Below, piece by piece: positions 20,810 through 32,395 of a stretch of DNA of 64,000 bases. Made by a program: the position numbers and the translations under genes. The notes beneath the pieces were generated by a model. The model did no database searches and was not told the origin of the DNA. It was given only the letters and a program-made list of their open reading frames with translations. The stretch lies in contig BDSL01000008.1 of the NCBI GenBank assembly GCA_003116995.1, positions 1,426,001 to 1,490,000 on the forward strand, in the 5' to 3' direction. The stretch's first letter is position 1. Each line of letters opens with the position of its first letter. Source of the DNA: Yamagishiella unicocca. Lineage: Eukaryota; Chlorophyta; Chlorophyceae; Chlamydomonadales; Volvocaceae.

Positions 20810-23800
20810 ACCGATATGGGTGGCTGCAGGGCCGATGTACCATGATACGCGATTGCACGCACGCAGAATAGCGTAATTACGGGTTGGCTTTTATGAGGGA
20901 TATAGTCGTCCTGGTTTGTACGGTAAATTTGGCCTGCGAAAAGCCGCGGACAGTCCTCACGTGGTTCCCATGGGGCTCCTCACATTATTATTACTAGTTA
21001 TTATTATTATTATTGGGGTGACGACATTGCTATCCAGGCAGTGGGATGAAGGCACACGCATACTTGTGCTGGGAATTCAGGCACCCCATCGCGCCCCGTT
21101 AAGATTTCCCCGCTCGCGATTTGAGCAGGGTTTGTGTTATGCCTTCTGAGGTTTCGCGCGTTGGCGTCGAAGGTGCTGCTGCGTGCTGCTGCGCAACCGA
21201 ACTCAAATGATGACAAATCGCAGCGCAGCTGCTGCGATGGAGTAAAAACAGGAGTCGGACACGCACTTGTGCTGTGTAGGCGCGCGCGCGCGCGCCTCCC
21301 AGCAGATAGTTGCCGACATTGGCCATGGACCTTGGTAACGATTGCAGGTTGGGGCGGATATGGTGGTTCGGGTCGTTGTGCATTTTTGCATCCCATGGGG
21401 TGGGTTTTAGGGCACGCGATTTGAGCTGTGCGAGGTCCTGGAGATCTTGCTTGTCATCCAGTATAGCCTGAAGTTATGTAGTTGGCAATGGCGATGCGAA
21501 CATGCGTGCAGCGGCTTAACCAAACACGGCTACCTGTAGCCTCTTTTCGGCTCTTACTGTCCTGTGGTGTCGCTATGCTTTTAAACCAATGTACATGGCG
21601 ACTCCTATGCCATGATACCCGAGCTTGCTAGCTAGTGGGACAGGGCGTGTCAGAATCCACGAACGGCCGCGATTCGTGGACTTCCCTCGACCGCTCAGCT
21701 CGGCTCATCTATCAATGAGGTCGTAGCCACTAGGTGTACATTGTCCGTTCGGGGAGTGCTGTCGGAGTTGGGTGTGTGCACCTACTTGTTCCCGGGCTGT
21801 TTGGCTTTTTGCCGTGAGGGACTCATTGCATCGGTGCCACCGGAGCACAATGCGCCGTCTGAACTCCGTTAAACCGCGAAAGCACGATGGGAAGATTAAA
21901 CGTCCGGCTGGCGTGTAGCGATGTGTGGGCGTATGCTGTGTTCAGGAAAGAACGCTATGTGCTATGAGAAGTAATGCAGTTGGCGGTTGACAATGGTATT
22001 GCTTAGCTTGGGAGGTAGCTCATCAGCGCCGGTGGTCAGGGTGGGTTCATTGCGAGCGTTGTCGTGTGGAAGGTGTCCGTCCAATCAAAGCTGTTGCATT
22101 GTCTTGGAGTATTATGTGTCGCTCACTTTTGCAATGAGCATTTCGTACCCTCGCCCCTGCGGGGGCTGTGTCGGTTGATCTTTAGATGCAAGGTCCTGAC
22201 AGGACGTCAGTTTGGTTAGTTGTTCACCTAGCGTTCGTTGCGTTCTGTTTCGGTCCTTGCTGTGGTTCCGCTGCGTGGACCGTAGAGTCGTTGCCATGCA
22301 TTGCATCCAGTGCTATGCTTCTATATGGGGCACGAAGCACCTGTTGGTTTCACTCCGCCGATTGCTCTCCGACACCGAGCTGGTCGCTCAGCTCTAATCA
22401 GGGCTGAGGTCGCCTGGCTCTGCTGTCATCATGTGGACAGGGCGAAGCTGCGCGGACACGAATGCAGCGCTCGTAACATCCATAGGCGGATTCACTCAGC
22501 TACAGATGCGGGAAGCTCAATGTGACGAACATGTTTGGGTCTGGTGGTGATATACCACTACTTAATCATACTCGGTGGCCTGGTCATATTCGGAGCGGTC
22601 TGCACATGATTGCAGGTGTTGCAGGGTGTGTTTCACGACCCACACCATGTTTTTACTGAGTGGAATTCTTCAGCCAGAAAGCCGTTACGGCCAAGATCGG
22701 CCTCTCAATGTAAGTGCTTGGACATGGGCCGCCCGCAACACCGTCCTGCTGCCACCCGCCAGCACGAACCCGGGACGCCCCGCCAGGCGGGAGGCTTACC
22801 TCACACTGCGCGACTGGGGCGCTGTACGCTCGTTTTCATTTATTACAAAGGAGAGCTGCTGTGCCTGTATATTAGAGCACAAGGTGCAGCTGCTACGCCG
22901 CTTGGGACGACCGACTCGTCGGCAGTGCAGCAACCAGCAGGAACCAGCATGCCCTTGACTGCTGCATAAACTCTAATAAACAGAGGCGAGCCGCGAGCGC
23001 CGCAGGCCGCACACGAGCAAGAGACGCCGGCATCATCGAATGCCGATGGACACCTGTGCAGCCACATGCCAAGTCGGGTGGTTACGCGGGCACTCAATGC
23101 GGGGCACCGGTCCCGCTGCTACTGCAGTGCCACCCGCTGGTCGGCACGCGTGTGACGCCACCATTGCGCTGCTCACTGTCATTCCGCTACCCCGAAACCA
23201 AATTTCAACCCAAAGCTGTCACCCCGCGATACCGCGACGCAGCGATGGCCCTTCCATAATCCACATGGTCCGGGGCCAACTGTAACAGTTACTACTTCAG
23301 CAGCCACCGCTCCGCATCACGCCACGTCACGCAACACCACGTCATTCGAACGCGGCACGCCAGCCCTCAGGCGCCGGGGCGCCATTCGCCCAGCCATCCT
23401 GTAAGCACACACCGGCAGCTGCCGGCGCTGCCTGCACTGCTTGAAAACAAATACCAGTAGTACACTAGCACCACCACCACCAGCGCCGCGAAACGCACAC
23501 GCGAGGTCGAACCACTCCGGGAGCGATGGAACAAAGTCAGAGAAACCAAGTCAGCCACGTTCCCATACCGTCGAGTCTGCTAATGTGATGTTCGGTGCGG
23601 GGCCAACAGGGCTAGGCCAACAAGGCTGCCATAATCAAGCAATCGTCATCGTAACGATCGGCCCATGCCTCCATGTGTGGCCAGTGCGCCAGTCTGCCGG
23701 CTGCAGGCGACGCGCAACCCCGGGGTGACTCGCCAGACGAAACACATACACACACACATACACATGCAGACCCGCATCACTGCTCGTAGCACCCTGCGGT

Positions 23801-24168
23801 AATACAAACTCGAGACCCCCTCCGCTCTCAGGTGTACGGCGGCAGAACGAGTAGCATGTAGCCGCTCAGCAGCAGGCATGGGCGCGGCACGTGTGCAACC
23901 CTCTGCGCTTCCCGGCAACAAAGTGGAACCACAGTGGATCCGCAATTGCGCCAAAGCCACCGGCACCAGCTCGGCGCAAACCTCGGGCATGTGCGTGCCG
24001 CCTACCAATGCGAGGTTGTGCACGTGCCCACATCCACTGCAGCCCCGCTGCCGACTGGGACCAAGACGAGGCGTAGCAGCGAGGTGTGTCGTCCTCCCAG
24101 CCCCTGCACTGCCACAAACGCATAGACCGCGCGCACCCAGCCACAGTCGCTTGGCTACGGCTGCCTCC
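20810..24168. other. Convergent intergenic region
   Basis: About 3.4 kb between the 3' ends of the transporter (plus) and citrate synthase (minus). No supported gene. It presumably holds both 3' UTRs; a TGTAA on the minus strand at about 22840 could end the citrate synthase transcript. A short (GC)n run at 21280, an (AC)n run at 23745 and TTATTATTATT near 21000 were seen. Confidence 0.45.
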
Positions 24169-27100
24169 TTACTGCCAGTTCTCTCCGGCAACGCGGCGGT
24201 TGTAGGCGTTCGAGGGAGGCAGCTTGGCCAACGTGTCGGAGCCTGAAAGGGCACGGGAGCAGGGTTATGGCAACGGCTTAAACAAGCAAATTAATGAGTT
24301 AGTGCTTTTGGGCTGCCCTTCTTTTCTCCCTTTCGTAATGGGTTCGCTTCCTCCTCTGCTTCCCCCATTTATTTACCTGGATGATCAGATCAGCTTTCTC
24401 AACCCGCCCATGACCCACTCCCGCAGCCGCCCCACCCCCTCAACCGAGTCCTCCAGCATGCATCTCGAAACATCTGTTCTGAACGGTTTTCCTTCGTACA
24501 CGGGTTTTCCTTGCAACCCACCCCCCAGACACCCACCCCCGCAGGCACCTACCCTCGGCCGTGCGGCCAATCATGTCGCCGTAGTGGCGCAACCACACTC
24601 CCTTGTAGTCCTGCTGCGGACGAATGATCTTGGTGTCCGGGTCCGCCAGCGACTCACGCCAGTGAGCGCAGTAGCCCACAATACTGCAGCCAGCGGCATC
24701 GGATTCGGGCAGGGTGGCAGGAACCCGCTCAGTGCAAGGGCAAAACAGTAGACAACAATAACCCAAACAAGGCTCCTTTACCGCTTTCCTCACTTCCCCC
24801 CATCCCCAGGAATAAAGGCTCCACCAACATCAACATCACCGCCAGCACCACCACCACCCGGTTTCCTCTTCTCATGTGCCGCAATGCGCGTGTTCTCGCC
24901 GCACCCGCCCACTGCCTCTGCCGCCCCCACCCACCGCGGGATGGCGAACAGCACGGTGAAGAACTGCGGCGGGAAGCCCAGCGCCCGGTACACCAGCCCC
25001 GAGTAGAAGTCCACGTTGGGGTAGAGCTTGCGGCTCACAAAGTACTCGTCGGACAGCGCCGCGTTCTGAGAGCGCCGCCGACACCAGCAGGGGCACCAGG
25101 GGAGGGGGGGAGCGGGAGGGAGGGGGGTGGGCAGCGGGAGGGAGGGAGGGGAGGGGAGGAGGACGCCGCTTCGTTAGAGAGGCCACAGGTTAAAACGCGG
25201 GTACGAAGGGGAGGAGAGGGAAGGGAGGGGAGGGAGAGGGAGGGAAAAGCAAGGGATAGGGACAGCAGAAGGACAAGAGGGATGATCTCCCGCACCGCTT
25301 CCGCACCGCACCCCTCTAATGGACCCTTCTCTTGCCAGTATGGTCCTTTTCCTCCTGTGTCGGGTACACGGGTTTCCGCACCGCCACCCCTTATGGAGCC
25401 TGCCGCGTGCTTAGGAGCGGAGTGGAGCGGGTTGGAGTGGAGTGGAGTGCAGTAGATTGGGTTGGATTGGGTTGGATTGGGTTGGATTGGATTGGATTGG
25501 GTTGGATTGGATTGGATTGGATTGGATTGGATTGGATTGGATTGGATTGGATTGGATTGGATTGGATTGGATTGGATTGGATTGGATTGGATTGGATTGG
25601 ATTGGATTGGATTGGATTGGATTGGATTGGATTGGATTGGATTGGATTGGATTGGATTGGATTGGATTGGATTGGATTGGATTGGATTGGATTGGATTGG
25701 GTTGGATTGGGTTGGATTGGATTGGATTGAATTGGATTGAATTAAGTTGGCACTGGACTAGGCTGAACGACTGACTGACCTGCAGCGCCTTGGCCACCTC
25801 GATCAGCGGGTCCACGCCCACCAGCGGGAAGACCTCCTTCTCCGCCACCTCCTTGATGATGACGGCGCGGGGGTCGAAGTTGCGGTAGACGCGGTGGCCG
25901 AAGCCAAACAGCTTCTCCTTCTTGTTCTTCACACCCTCGATGAATGCGGGGATGGCATCCACCTGCGCAGCGGGAACGGCGGGGTGCGGGATAGAGGCAG
26001 GTAAGGCAGGTAGTGAGGCAGGTAAGGCAAGTAAGGCAGGTAGTGAGGCAGGTAAGGCAAGTAAGGCAGGTAAGGCAGGTAAACAGGTAAGGCAGGTAAG
26101 GTCAACTTAACATGGATACCAGGACAGAACGAAAACCGGAGCAGGTAGCGATAAGCGGAGCGGCTTTGTGTGTGAGTGATGTGGGCCAGCAAGTGGCCGC
26201 ACCTAGATAGTCGGAGACGCCCCCTTTCTGCTGTCTGCTGTCCTCTCACCGACCACTTGCACGTGGTTGTTTCCTCGTGCCCGTGCACCAAATTCGAAAC
26301 CCCTTAAAACCCTAGCCCCTGCTCTCACCGATCCGATGCGCGCCAGCATGCGCAGCACCGCCTCGTTGGCTCCGCCGTGCAGCGGGCCGTACAGCGCGCC
26401 CACCGCCCCCGCCACCGCCGTGTAGACGTCCACGCCCGAGGAGGCGAGGTGGCGCACTGCGGCGGTGGAGCAGTTCATCTCGTGCTCGGCGTGGAGGATG
26501 AACATAATGTCCTGCAGAGGGAGGCAGAGACGAGGTGGCGAGGCGGGGCGGGGCGGGGCGGGGCGGGGCGGGGGGAGGGGATAGGAGGCAAGGGGTTAGG
26601 AGCAGCGAGGGATCAGGGGGGAGGATAGGCTTCAGTCCTTCACGGTAAGGGGGTACGGTTGACAGAGGTGCGGCGGAGGGGCTCGAGCGCCTTGCTGCGA
26701 AGCTCATGGAATTGTTTATCAGGGCTGAGAGGATTTGGGTCGTAAGGGTAACCCGGGGGATCAGAGCCTCGTCCTGATGATGATCAGGGCCCACCCACCA
26801 GCGCGCGCGCGAGCTTGGGGTTAGGCCTGTAGGAGGGGCTGGTGGCGCCGTCCAGCATGTACAGGAAGTTATCCGCGTAGTCCAGTCGCTGGTTGGGGGG
26901 CGCGGCGGAGCGGCCCGTGCACTTGTGGTAAGCCAGCGCGGCGAGGGTGGGGATCTGCGGGGGGAGGAAGGGAAGGGGGGCAGGCAAGCGGGCAGGGGAG
27001 GAGGGGAGGTGGGGATACAATAAAAGAACCGGTAACGGCGACTGGGGAAATGTAGTGGGTGCATAGCCTTCGGACACCGGGACGCGCGCGCATGCTACTG

Positions 27101-29063
27101 GACTAGGGTGGCCGGCCACACACACGGACAGGGGAGGTGGGGAGGGAGAGGTAGCAGGAGGGGGCGGAGTGACTTTCGGGAAGCATAGCCGTCAACGGCG
27201 CAACGCCAGCGCAATATGCCACAACGGCGCGTGGTAGGGTGGCGACCACATCCAAGTCTCTAGGATGCTGGGCGCTGGTTTGGAACCAACCTAGAGGCGG
27301 CTCCCTGGGTGCGCCTGGGCGCGGAGTGCTGACTCACGGCGCTGGGGATGGCGCACTGGGGCCTCATCTCCTGATTAGGATCTGGGCTGGGCTGAGACGA
27401 GATGAGGAGCAGGTACGGTGGAAGCACAAGCAAGGGGCAGGGGTGAGGTGTCCCAACCCACATCGGCCATCCGCCGACATGGGCGGGGTGTCCCAACCCA
27501 CATAGGCCACCTCACGCACCCACCTTGCCCAGCAGCCGCACAATCTGCTTGTCCTGCACCTCGCGTGACTTGTAGATATTCCCGCCCACCAGCGCGGGGT
27601 TCTGCTCAGGGTGCATCGTCGACAGCGCGCAGATGCCAGTCATGAGCACGCCCATGGGGTGCGCGTCGTGGGGCATGGCGGCCACCACGTCCAGAACCTC
27701 CGTGGGCAGTGCGGTGTGGCGCATGACCGCCTGAGGGTGCACGGGGGGGAACGGACCGGGGAGGGGTTTGATAAGAGAATCCGCGAAGTGAGGACCGGGG
27801 AGGGGGGAAGTGTGTTTGAAGAGTGCGAGGAAGAGTGGTTGGAAGCGCTGTTGCTGGTTGGAAGCGCTGTTGCTGGTTGCAAGCGCTGTTGCTGGTTGGA
27901 AGGATGGGCAAGGGGACGTGTGGGCGGGCGATTTGGGGGGTAGGACGGCAGGATGGTGACGAGCAGGGTGTGGAGGCGTGGACGGGCTATGGAGATGAGA
28001 GCGAGCGGGCGTCGGGAGGCGCAGCCGGGGCGCAAATCGGTCGCCCTCTATTGGAGGCTTGGGTGTGCGGTGAAGGGGCCTGGACCCGTGTCGTACTGGA
28101 CCCGTGTCGTACTGGACCTATTGTGCGCATGGTTTGTGTGTGTGTGTGTGTGTCCGAGCGGGCAGTAAAGTCCGAGCCACTGGCATCGAGCTGTGCGCGA
28201 ATAATGGGTTCTGCGAGGTGTGAAACACGAGGTACTGGTCATTCCCCAGCGATGGATGGGCTGTAGGATTCGGAAATGGCAGGACCTTGTGAGCGCCGTG
28301 TCGCCGTCGCGATGGGGATGCGATGGTGGGGGGGGGGGAGCCGCACATTTGGTTCCACGCACACGCACCCACCTCATGGAACGTGGCCAGCTGAGGCTGC
28401 GTAGGAAGGTTGCCATAGAGCACGAGGTAGGCCACCTCCATCATGTTTGACTTCGCCGCCAGCTCCTCAATTGGGTAGCCGCGGTAGCGCAGGATTCCCT
28501 TCTCGCCATCGATGAACGAGATGCGAGAGATGACGGCGGACGTGTTTGTGTACCTGCGGCGCCCGATGCGCTTCCCGTTGGTCATTAATTATGGTGCAAG
28601 TACTAGTCCTTAGGCAAGGTGCCCGTTAGGAGGTGGAGCCAGCTGGGGAGCCGAAGTACACGCGTCGACGATTACCGGACCGCCCTATGTCGGCACCCAC
28701 CCTGGGTCGTAGGTGCGAAGGCCGACTCCGTCGCCCCCTGCCTTGATCTGCTTGAGCGCTTGGGCATTTAGGGTTCCGCCTTCCGAGATCTCGAGCTGCA
28801 CGAGGGCGAGGACTGCTGTCATTTGGCGGTTGCCTTACCAAAAGTTGACAGGGCTCTTAAGCACGGAACCGTCAACGCACCGTGTACTTTTTCCCCGTGC
28901 GATTGTCAACGACTGTCAGGGTTCCGCGGCCGCCGCCCGGGGCTGGGCGCTGCTCCTCCTCAGCACTCGTGTCATTCCGGGCCAACGCTTCCTCCGCCTG
29001 CGCCCCGTTAAGCTGCCGAGACAGCACAGCAAGGCGACCTGCTGCTTGATTCAGTGGCGGCAT
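24169..29063 (-). CDS. Citrate synthase, peroxisomal (PTS2) type
   Basis: Condenses acetyl-CoA and oxaloacetate to citrate; by targeting signal it acts in peroxisomes (glyoxylate cycle or beta-oxidation). Ten exons join in phase on the minus strand: 29063-28881, 28795-28701, 28553-28373, 27730-27524, 26954-26799, 26511-26329, 25962-25780, 25065-24935, 24683-24553, 24242-24169, giving 507 residues. Typical blocks: [30 protein letters not shown] with [64 protein letters not shown], and a C-terminal [10 protein letters not shown]. Catalytic His of HGGANE and GHRVY and the Asp of the C-terminal domain region are present. Residues 10-18, RLAVLSRQL, match PTS2 R-L-x5-Q-L exactly. There is no PTS1 (ends ENWQ). 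Equivalent to the plant CSY / algal CIS2 type. Divergent from the gene at 29384. Confidence 0.95.
25087..25258. repeat. Polypurine GGGA tract
   Basis: GGGAGGGAGGGG-type sequence in citrate synthase intron 7, next to exon 8. Confidence 0.75.
25443..25744. repeat. (GGATT)n satellite array
   Basis: About 58 tandem ATTGG/GGATT units over 300 bp with a few GGGTT variants near both edges, inside citrate synthase intron 7. All three forward frames read as an Ile-Gly-Leu-Asp-Trp repeat and the reverse as Asn-Pro-Ile-Gln-Ser; these are not genes. Confidence 0.97.
25998..26103. repeat. 10-bp minisatellite (aggtaaggca variants)
   Basis: About ten units mixing ggcaggtaag, ggcaagtaag and ggcaggtagtgag in citrate synthase intron 6. 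Confidence 0.85.
26537..26580. repeat. (GGGGC)n run
   Basis: Five-base GGGGC units in citrate synthase intron 5, G-rich on the plus strand. Confidence 0.8.
27836..27903. repeat. 19-bp minisatellite (tggttggaagcgctgttgc)
   Basis: Three and a half head-to-tail copies with one substitution, in citrate synthase intron 3. Confidence 0.85.
28133..28153. repeat. (GT)n microsatellite
   Basis: About ten GT units in citrate synthase intron 3, beside two copies of a 17-bp repeat containing cgtgtcgtactggaccc at 28087-28118. Confidence 0.8.
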
Positions 29064-29383
29064 GGTTGCGTATTGCGTAACCGCGACTTATGCCGATATC
29101 AATGCGACACTCCTTCAGTGGCTTTCCTCCAGGAATAGCTTCGATCAAGCAACAAACGCTGTCGTGTGAAGCGCAACTGACGCAAACGTTGTATTTGACG
29201 AATTCATAATATAGTTGTTGCTGACTCCGTCGGGTCGTACTGTATGTACGGTCGAGTAGTTGTTCGCGTGAGACGGACCTCAGGCTGCCCCAGCTTGCGT
29301 CTCACCATCGACAATTTTTATTCTCGGGCTTAAAGGAAAACTCCCTCCCCAATTGACCCTAGTCGACCAACCCTAGTGTCCCA
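29064..29383. promoter_or_regulatory. Shared divergent promoter region (citrate synthase / Ycf45-like gene)
   Basis: 320 bp between two head-to-head start codons, less GC-rich than its surroundings (aattcataatatag). It must contain both promoters and both 5' UTRs. No conserved motif could be assigned. Confidence 0.5.
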
Positions 29384-30830
29384 ATGCAGCGCCGCTTTTC
29401 GCTTGCCGTGCGCAAGAGTACATCAGGGAGACTTAGAGTAGAACCAATTCATACTGCTGGCTCTGCTCCAGATCCCCCGGTGCCCCCGCCGCCGGCCGCA
29501 ACGCCACCCGTCAGCAGCCAGCTTGACCGCATTTTACGAAAGGCCGCGAACAAGCATAGTCTATCGCATCCATCTGCGCCGGCTCCGTCGAAAGAACCCC
29601 AGGTCTTGCCGAAACAGCCAACCAGGAAAGGAGCATCTCAGCCGCGGGGTGGGAAGCGACAAGAACCACGCGCACCTGCTGGACTCAAGCAGCAGCAAAG
29701 GAAGCAGGACACCGGCGCAGATGATGATTTACTGCTCGGCGACATAACAGAGAGCGAACGCGACAGCGTATGGCAGGTCATCAAGCTCGAGGTTGAGGGC
29801 AACAGCAGCGATGGTGATTGGGCGGATGCTGCTGCGGGCGGCGGCGCTGGGGGCAACACGCCCGCAAAACAACGCAGCGCCCCATCGAGCGCTCGGTACG
29901 ACGGTCGCGCTGCGGCCTCACCGTCAGCAGCCAGCGAATCGCAGCCTGTAGCCAGCACATCCGGCTTCAAGGGCTTCGGAGCGCCCCCTAAGCGCCTCGA
30001 CATCGCCTTGCCAGCCTCTGCCGCCACGCAAAGCCGTGGTTTCGCGCCACCTCCTCCCCCGACACGAGGGGCGGCGGCAGCCCCTGCCGGCACCTCGGCG
30101 GCATCCGACGCGCCATCGACAGCCGGACGTGACAGCGCGTCCGAAGGACCGCAGCGGAAGCGCCAGGGGCCGCTGCGCCTCTTCCTATTCAACGCCGAGG
30201 AGGCGAGGACGCGGGCGCTGCTGCAGCAGATTGGCCTGGCGGGCCGCGTGGACGTGGTTCCGGAGCTGCGGAACGCGGATGCCATCCTGGCTGCCAAGCT
30301 GGCACGGACGGGGAAGCACGTGAACCTCACTCAGGCGAGCGGGCTATGCGCTGGGGGTAGCGCACGTGCGGGGGCTATGCGTTGGCGGGCGACGATAAGG
30401 CCCACCGCGACGTTCAGTTTGAGCGAGCGGCAGCTCGGCGTACGAGGGGACGAGGAAGGTTAGGAGGCACCTTTAGCACCATGACACGGCCTGAATGCCA
30501 GGCGCCTGCAGCGCCAAAGATACGAGCAGTTTTTACCACCAGCCAGTTACCACCAAGCCAATCCCAAAACCCAAAACCGGTGCCTTTCCGCAGGGCGAGA
30601 AGACCGCGGCCAACGCCGGCATCCCCTTCCTGGTGGTAGGTCGCAATCTTAGCGCCGAGAACCTCGAAGCCGCCCTGGCGCCGCTGTTGGACCCGGCGTC
30701 GGCAGCAGCGGCTGCAGCCAAGGCGGCCGCCGCAGCTCGCGCGCCCACGGCTTCGGAGCTGCACGCGCACCGTATGGAGATCATCCACGGCTTCGGGCAG
30801 CTGCTCAAGGCGGGGGCAGGCAGCAATTAG
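29384..30830 (+). CDS. Protein with C-terminal R3H-associated/Ycf45-like domain
   Basis: Function unknown. Two exons, 29384-30319 and 30594-30830, joined in phase after KLARTGKH, give 390 residues; other donors shortly downstream of 30319 cannot be excluded. The first ~260 residues are low-complexity (Ala, Ser, Pro, Gln, basic), with an acidic patch DDDLLLGDITESERD near residue 115. The ordered part is LRLFLFNAEEARTRALLQQIGL, then PELRNADAILAAKLA, then AGIPFLVVGRNLSAENLEAAL. This resembles the C-terminal nucleic-acid-binding region of Ycf45/R3H-AAA proteins, where ADAVLA...K is followed by GIPIYVI and a helix. The AAA ATPase part of those proteins is absent. The basic N-terminus (MQRRFSLAVRKS) could be an organelle presequence. 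Divergent from citrate synthase. The family call is by eye and moderate. Confidence 0.6.
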
Positions 30831-32395
30831 CAACCCGCGGCCGGCCCGCGTCGCCGAGTTGGCCCCTCGACGCTGCTGCTAGCAAGGCGCAATGTGGCAG
30901 TGGTAGCGGCGGCGGCAGCAGCCACGGTACCTGGCGGCAGTGAGGCACGTCGCTGCCAGCATCACGGTGGTTGCGGCAAGGGGAAGAACCGGTCCTAGCG
31001 CAGGGGGCGCCCTACGGACCGCAGCTTCAGCGGCCGTCAGTACATAGCTTGGATGGCGTTCTCGCAGCTCTAGACGACGTACAACATACTTGACATGTTA
31101 GCCTCGTTGCAAGGAAGAGCGACATGGGAAGGGAAAGGAGTCACCACGTGCTGGCGGTCTGGATGGATGGATGGAGGGCACGTGGTAGTCGGTGCTGGTC
31201 GGCAGTGCGGGTTGCTACGGACGGCGTTGTCGGTGGTTTGGGATCCGCGCGCGCACATGCATGTAGGCGGCAGGCACCGGCACCGTCGGAAGGATGTGCG
31301 TTCAGGGCCGGGACCACCTGGGGACCTAACTCGCCAGCTGGTCTGGTGAGCGCTGTGGTCGCTGCTCGTATTCCATAACTGCAGGTGCTGAGGTGCATGT
31401 TCGTTTGTGATCTTCTCTTTCCAGGTGCAGACACGTACCAGGTGTTGTTCCTAAGGTTATGACACCCCGCCTTTACATGCCATCGTCCTGCTGCGACATT
31501 ATTGACGTGTGGCTGGCGGCTTGACCAGCCGCTGGCTGCACAGCCATGACGGCCGACGTGGCGACATATGGGGTCCCACCCGTCCCAGGCGGGTTGCGCT
31601 CCTACCGTAATTGCTGTGGTTCGGGCGCAGCGCTCACATTATTTAAACACAGCACTGCTTCTTTGAATGGTCCCGCTGAAGCTGCTGTACGAGCACTGTT
31701 GGGTGCTATTTGTGGATACTATCCACCAGTAGTACCGGTAAAGCGTACTGCTGAGTGTAGGCCCGTACGGTCTTCAGGGTTGAAGGGTTGAGCCAAATGG
31801 TTCACGAGTAGCAAATGTTTGCAATACATCGTGGCTCGTGGTCCCGTAACTGTGTGGCCGTAGCCTTCGCCTCTCATAAGGCCCGTCGCTCGGGGAGGCC
31901 GCTGCCGGCAAACGGGCGACATGTACGAGTACCTGACAGTGCCCCCCTCACAGCGTGACCCTGGTCACTCCTCTGGTAACCGTAACCAACTCGGCAAGTT
32001 ATGCAATCGGTCGGTCCAATACCAGCGACCACAACCCCTCAAAGCCTCAATCCAGCAAAGCTCCCCGCTACTCACCTCCAGAGCGCAAACCGCAGCGGTC
32101 AATGCAACTCGCGCTGCCGTGCACCAAAAGCTCTTCCCTCGAGCCGCACCCACATGCTCAGACAACAACCGGCTGTGCAAGCCGTTCCTGGCCTTTCCTC
32201 ATGTTCTCATGAGTTTCTTGTTGCCTTCACGGCACAACACTCCGCCTCGCGGCTTGCCGTGTCGTACCCAACTAAAATGCCTACATGCGGCCCGACGCGC
32301 TCTTTCAACGCGCAGCACGTCCACCTGCCGACACACATACGGCAAGGTGCTAAACCGCCACACGGCTCCTGCCGCCAGCTAGACCCACCCCCCCT
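30831..32395. other. Intergenic region
   Basis: About 1.6 kb between converging 3' ends of the Ycf45-like gene and the O-methyltransferase gene. No supported gene. A TTACA at about 31474 (TGTAA on minus) could serve the O-methyltransferase transcript. Confidence 0.4.

Noticed and set aside
25411..25962. Long ORFs on both strands made of Ile-Gly-Leu-Asp-Trp or Asn-Pro-Ile-Gln-Ser repeats
   Set aside because: They are translations of the (GGATT)n array. Only the reverse-strand part 25780-25962 is real, as citrate synthase exon 7.
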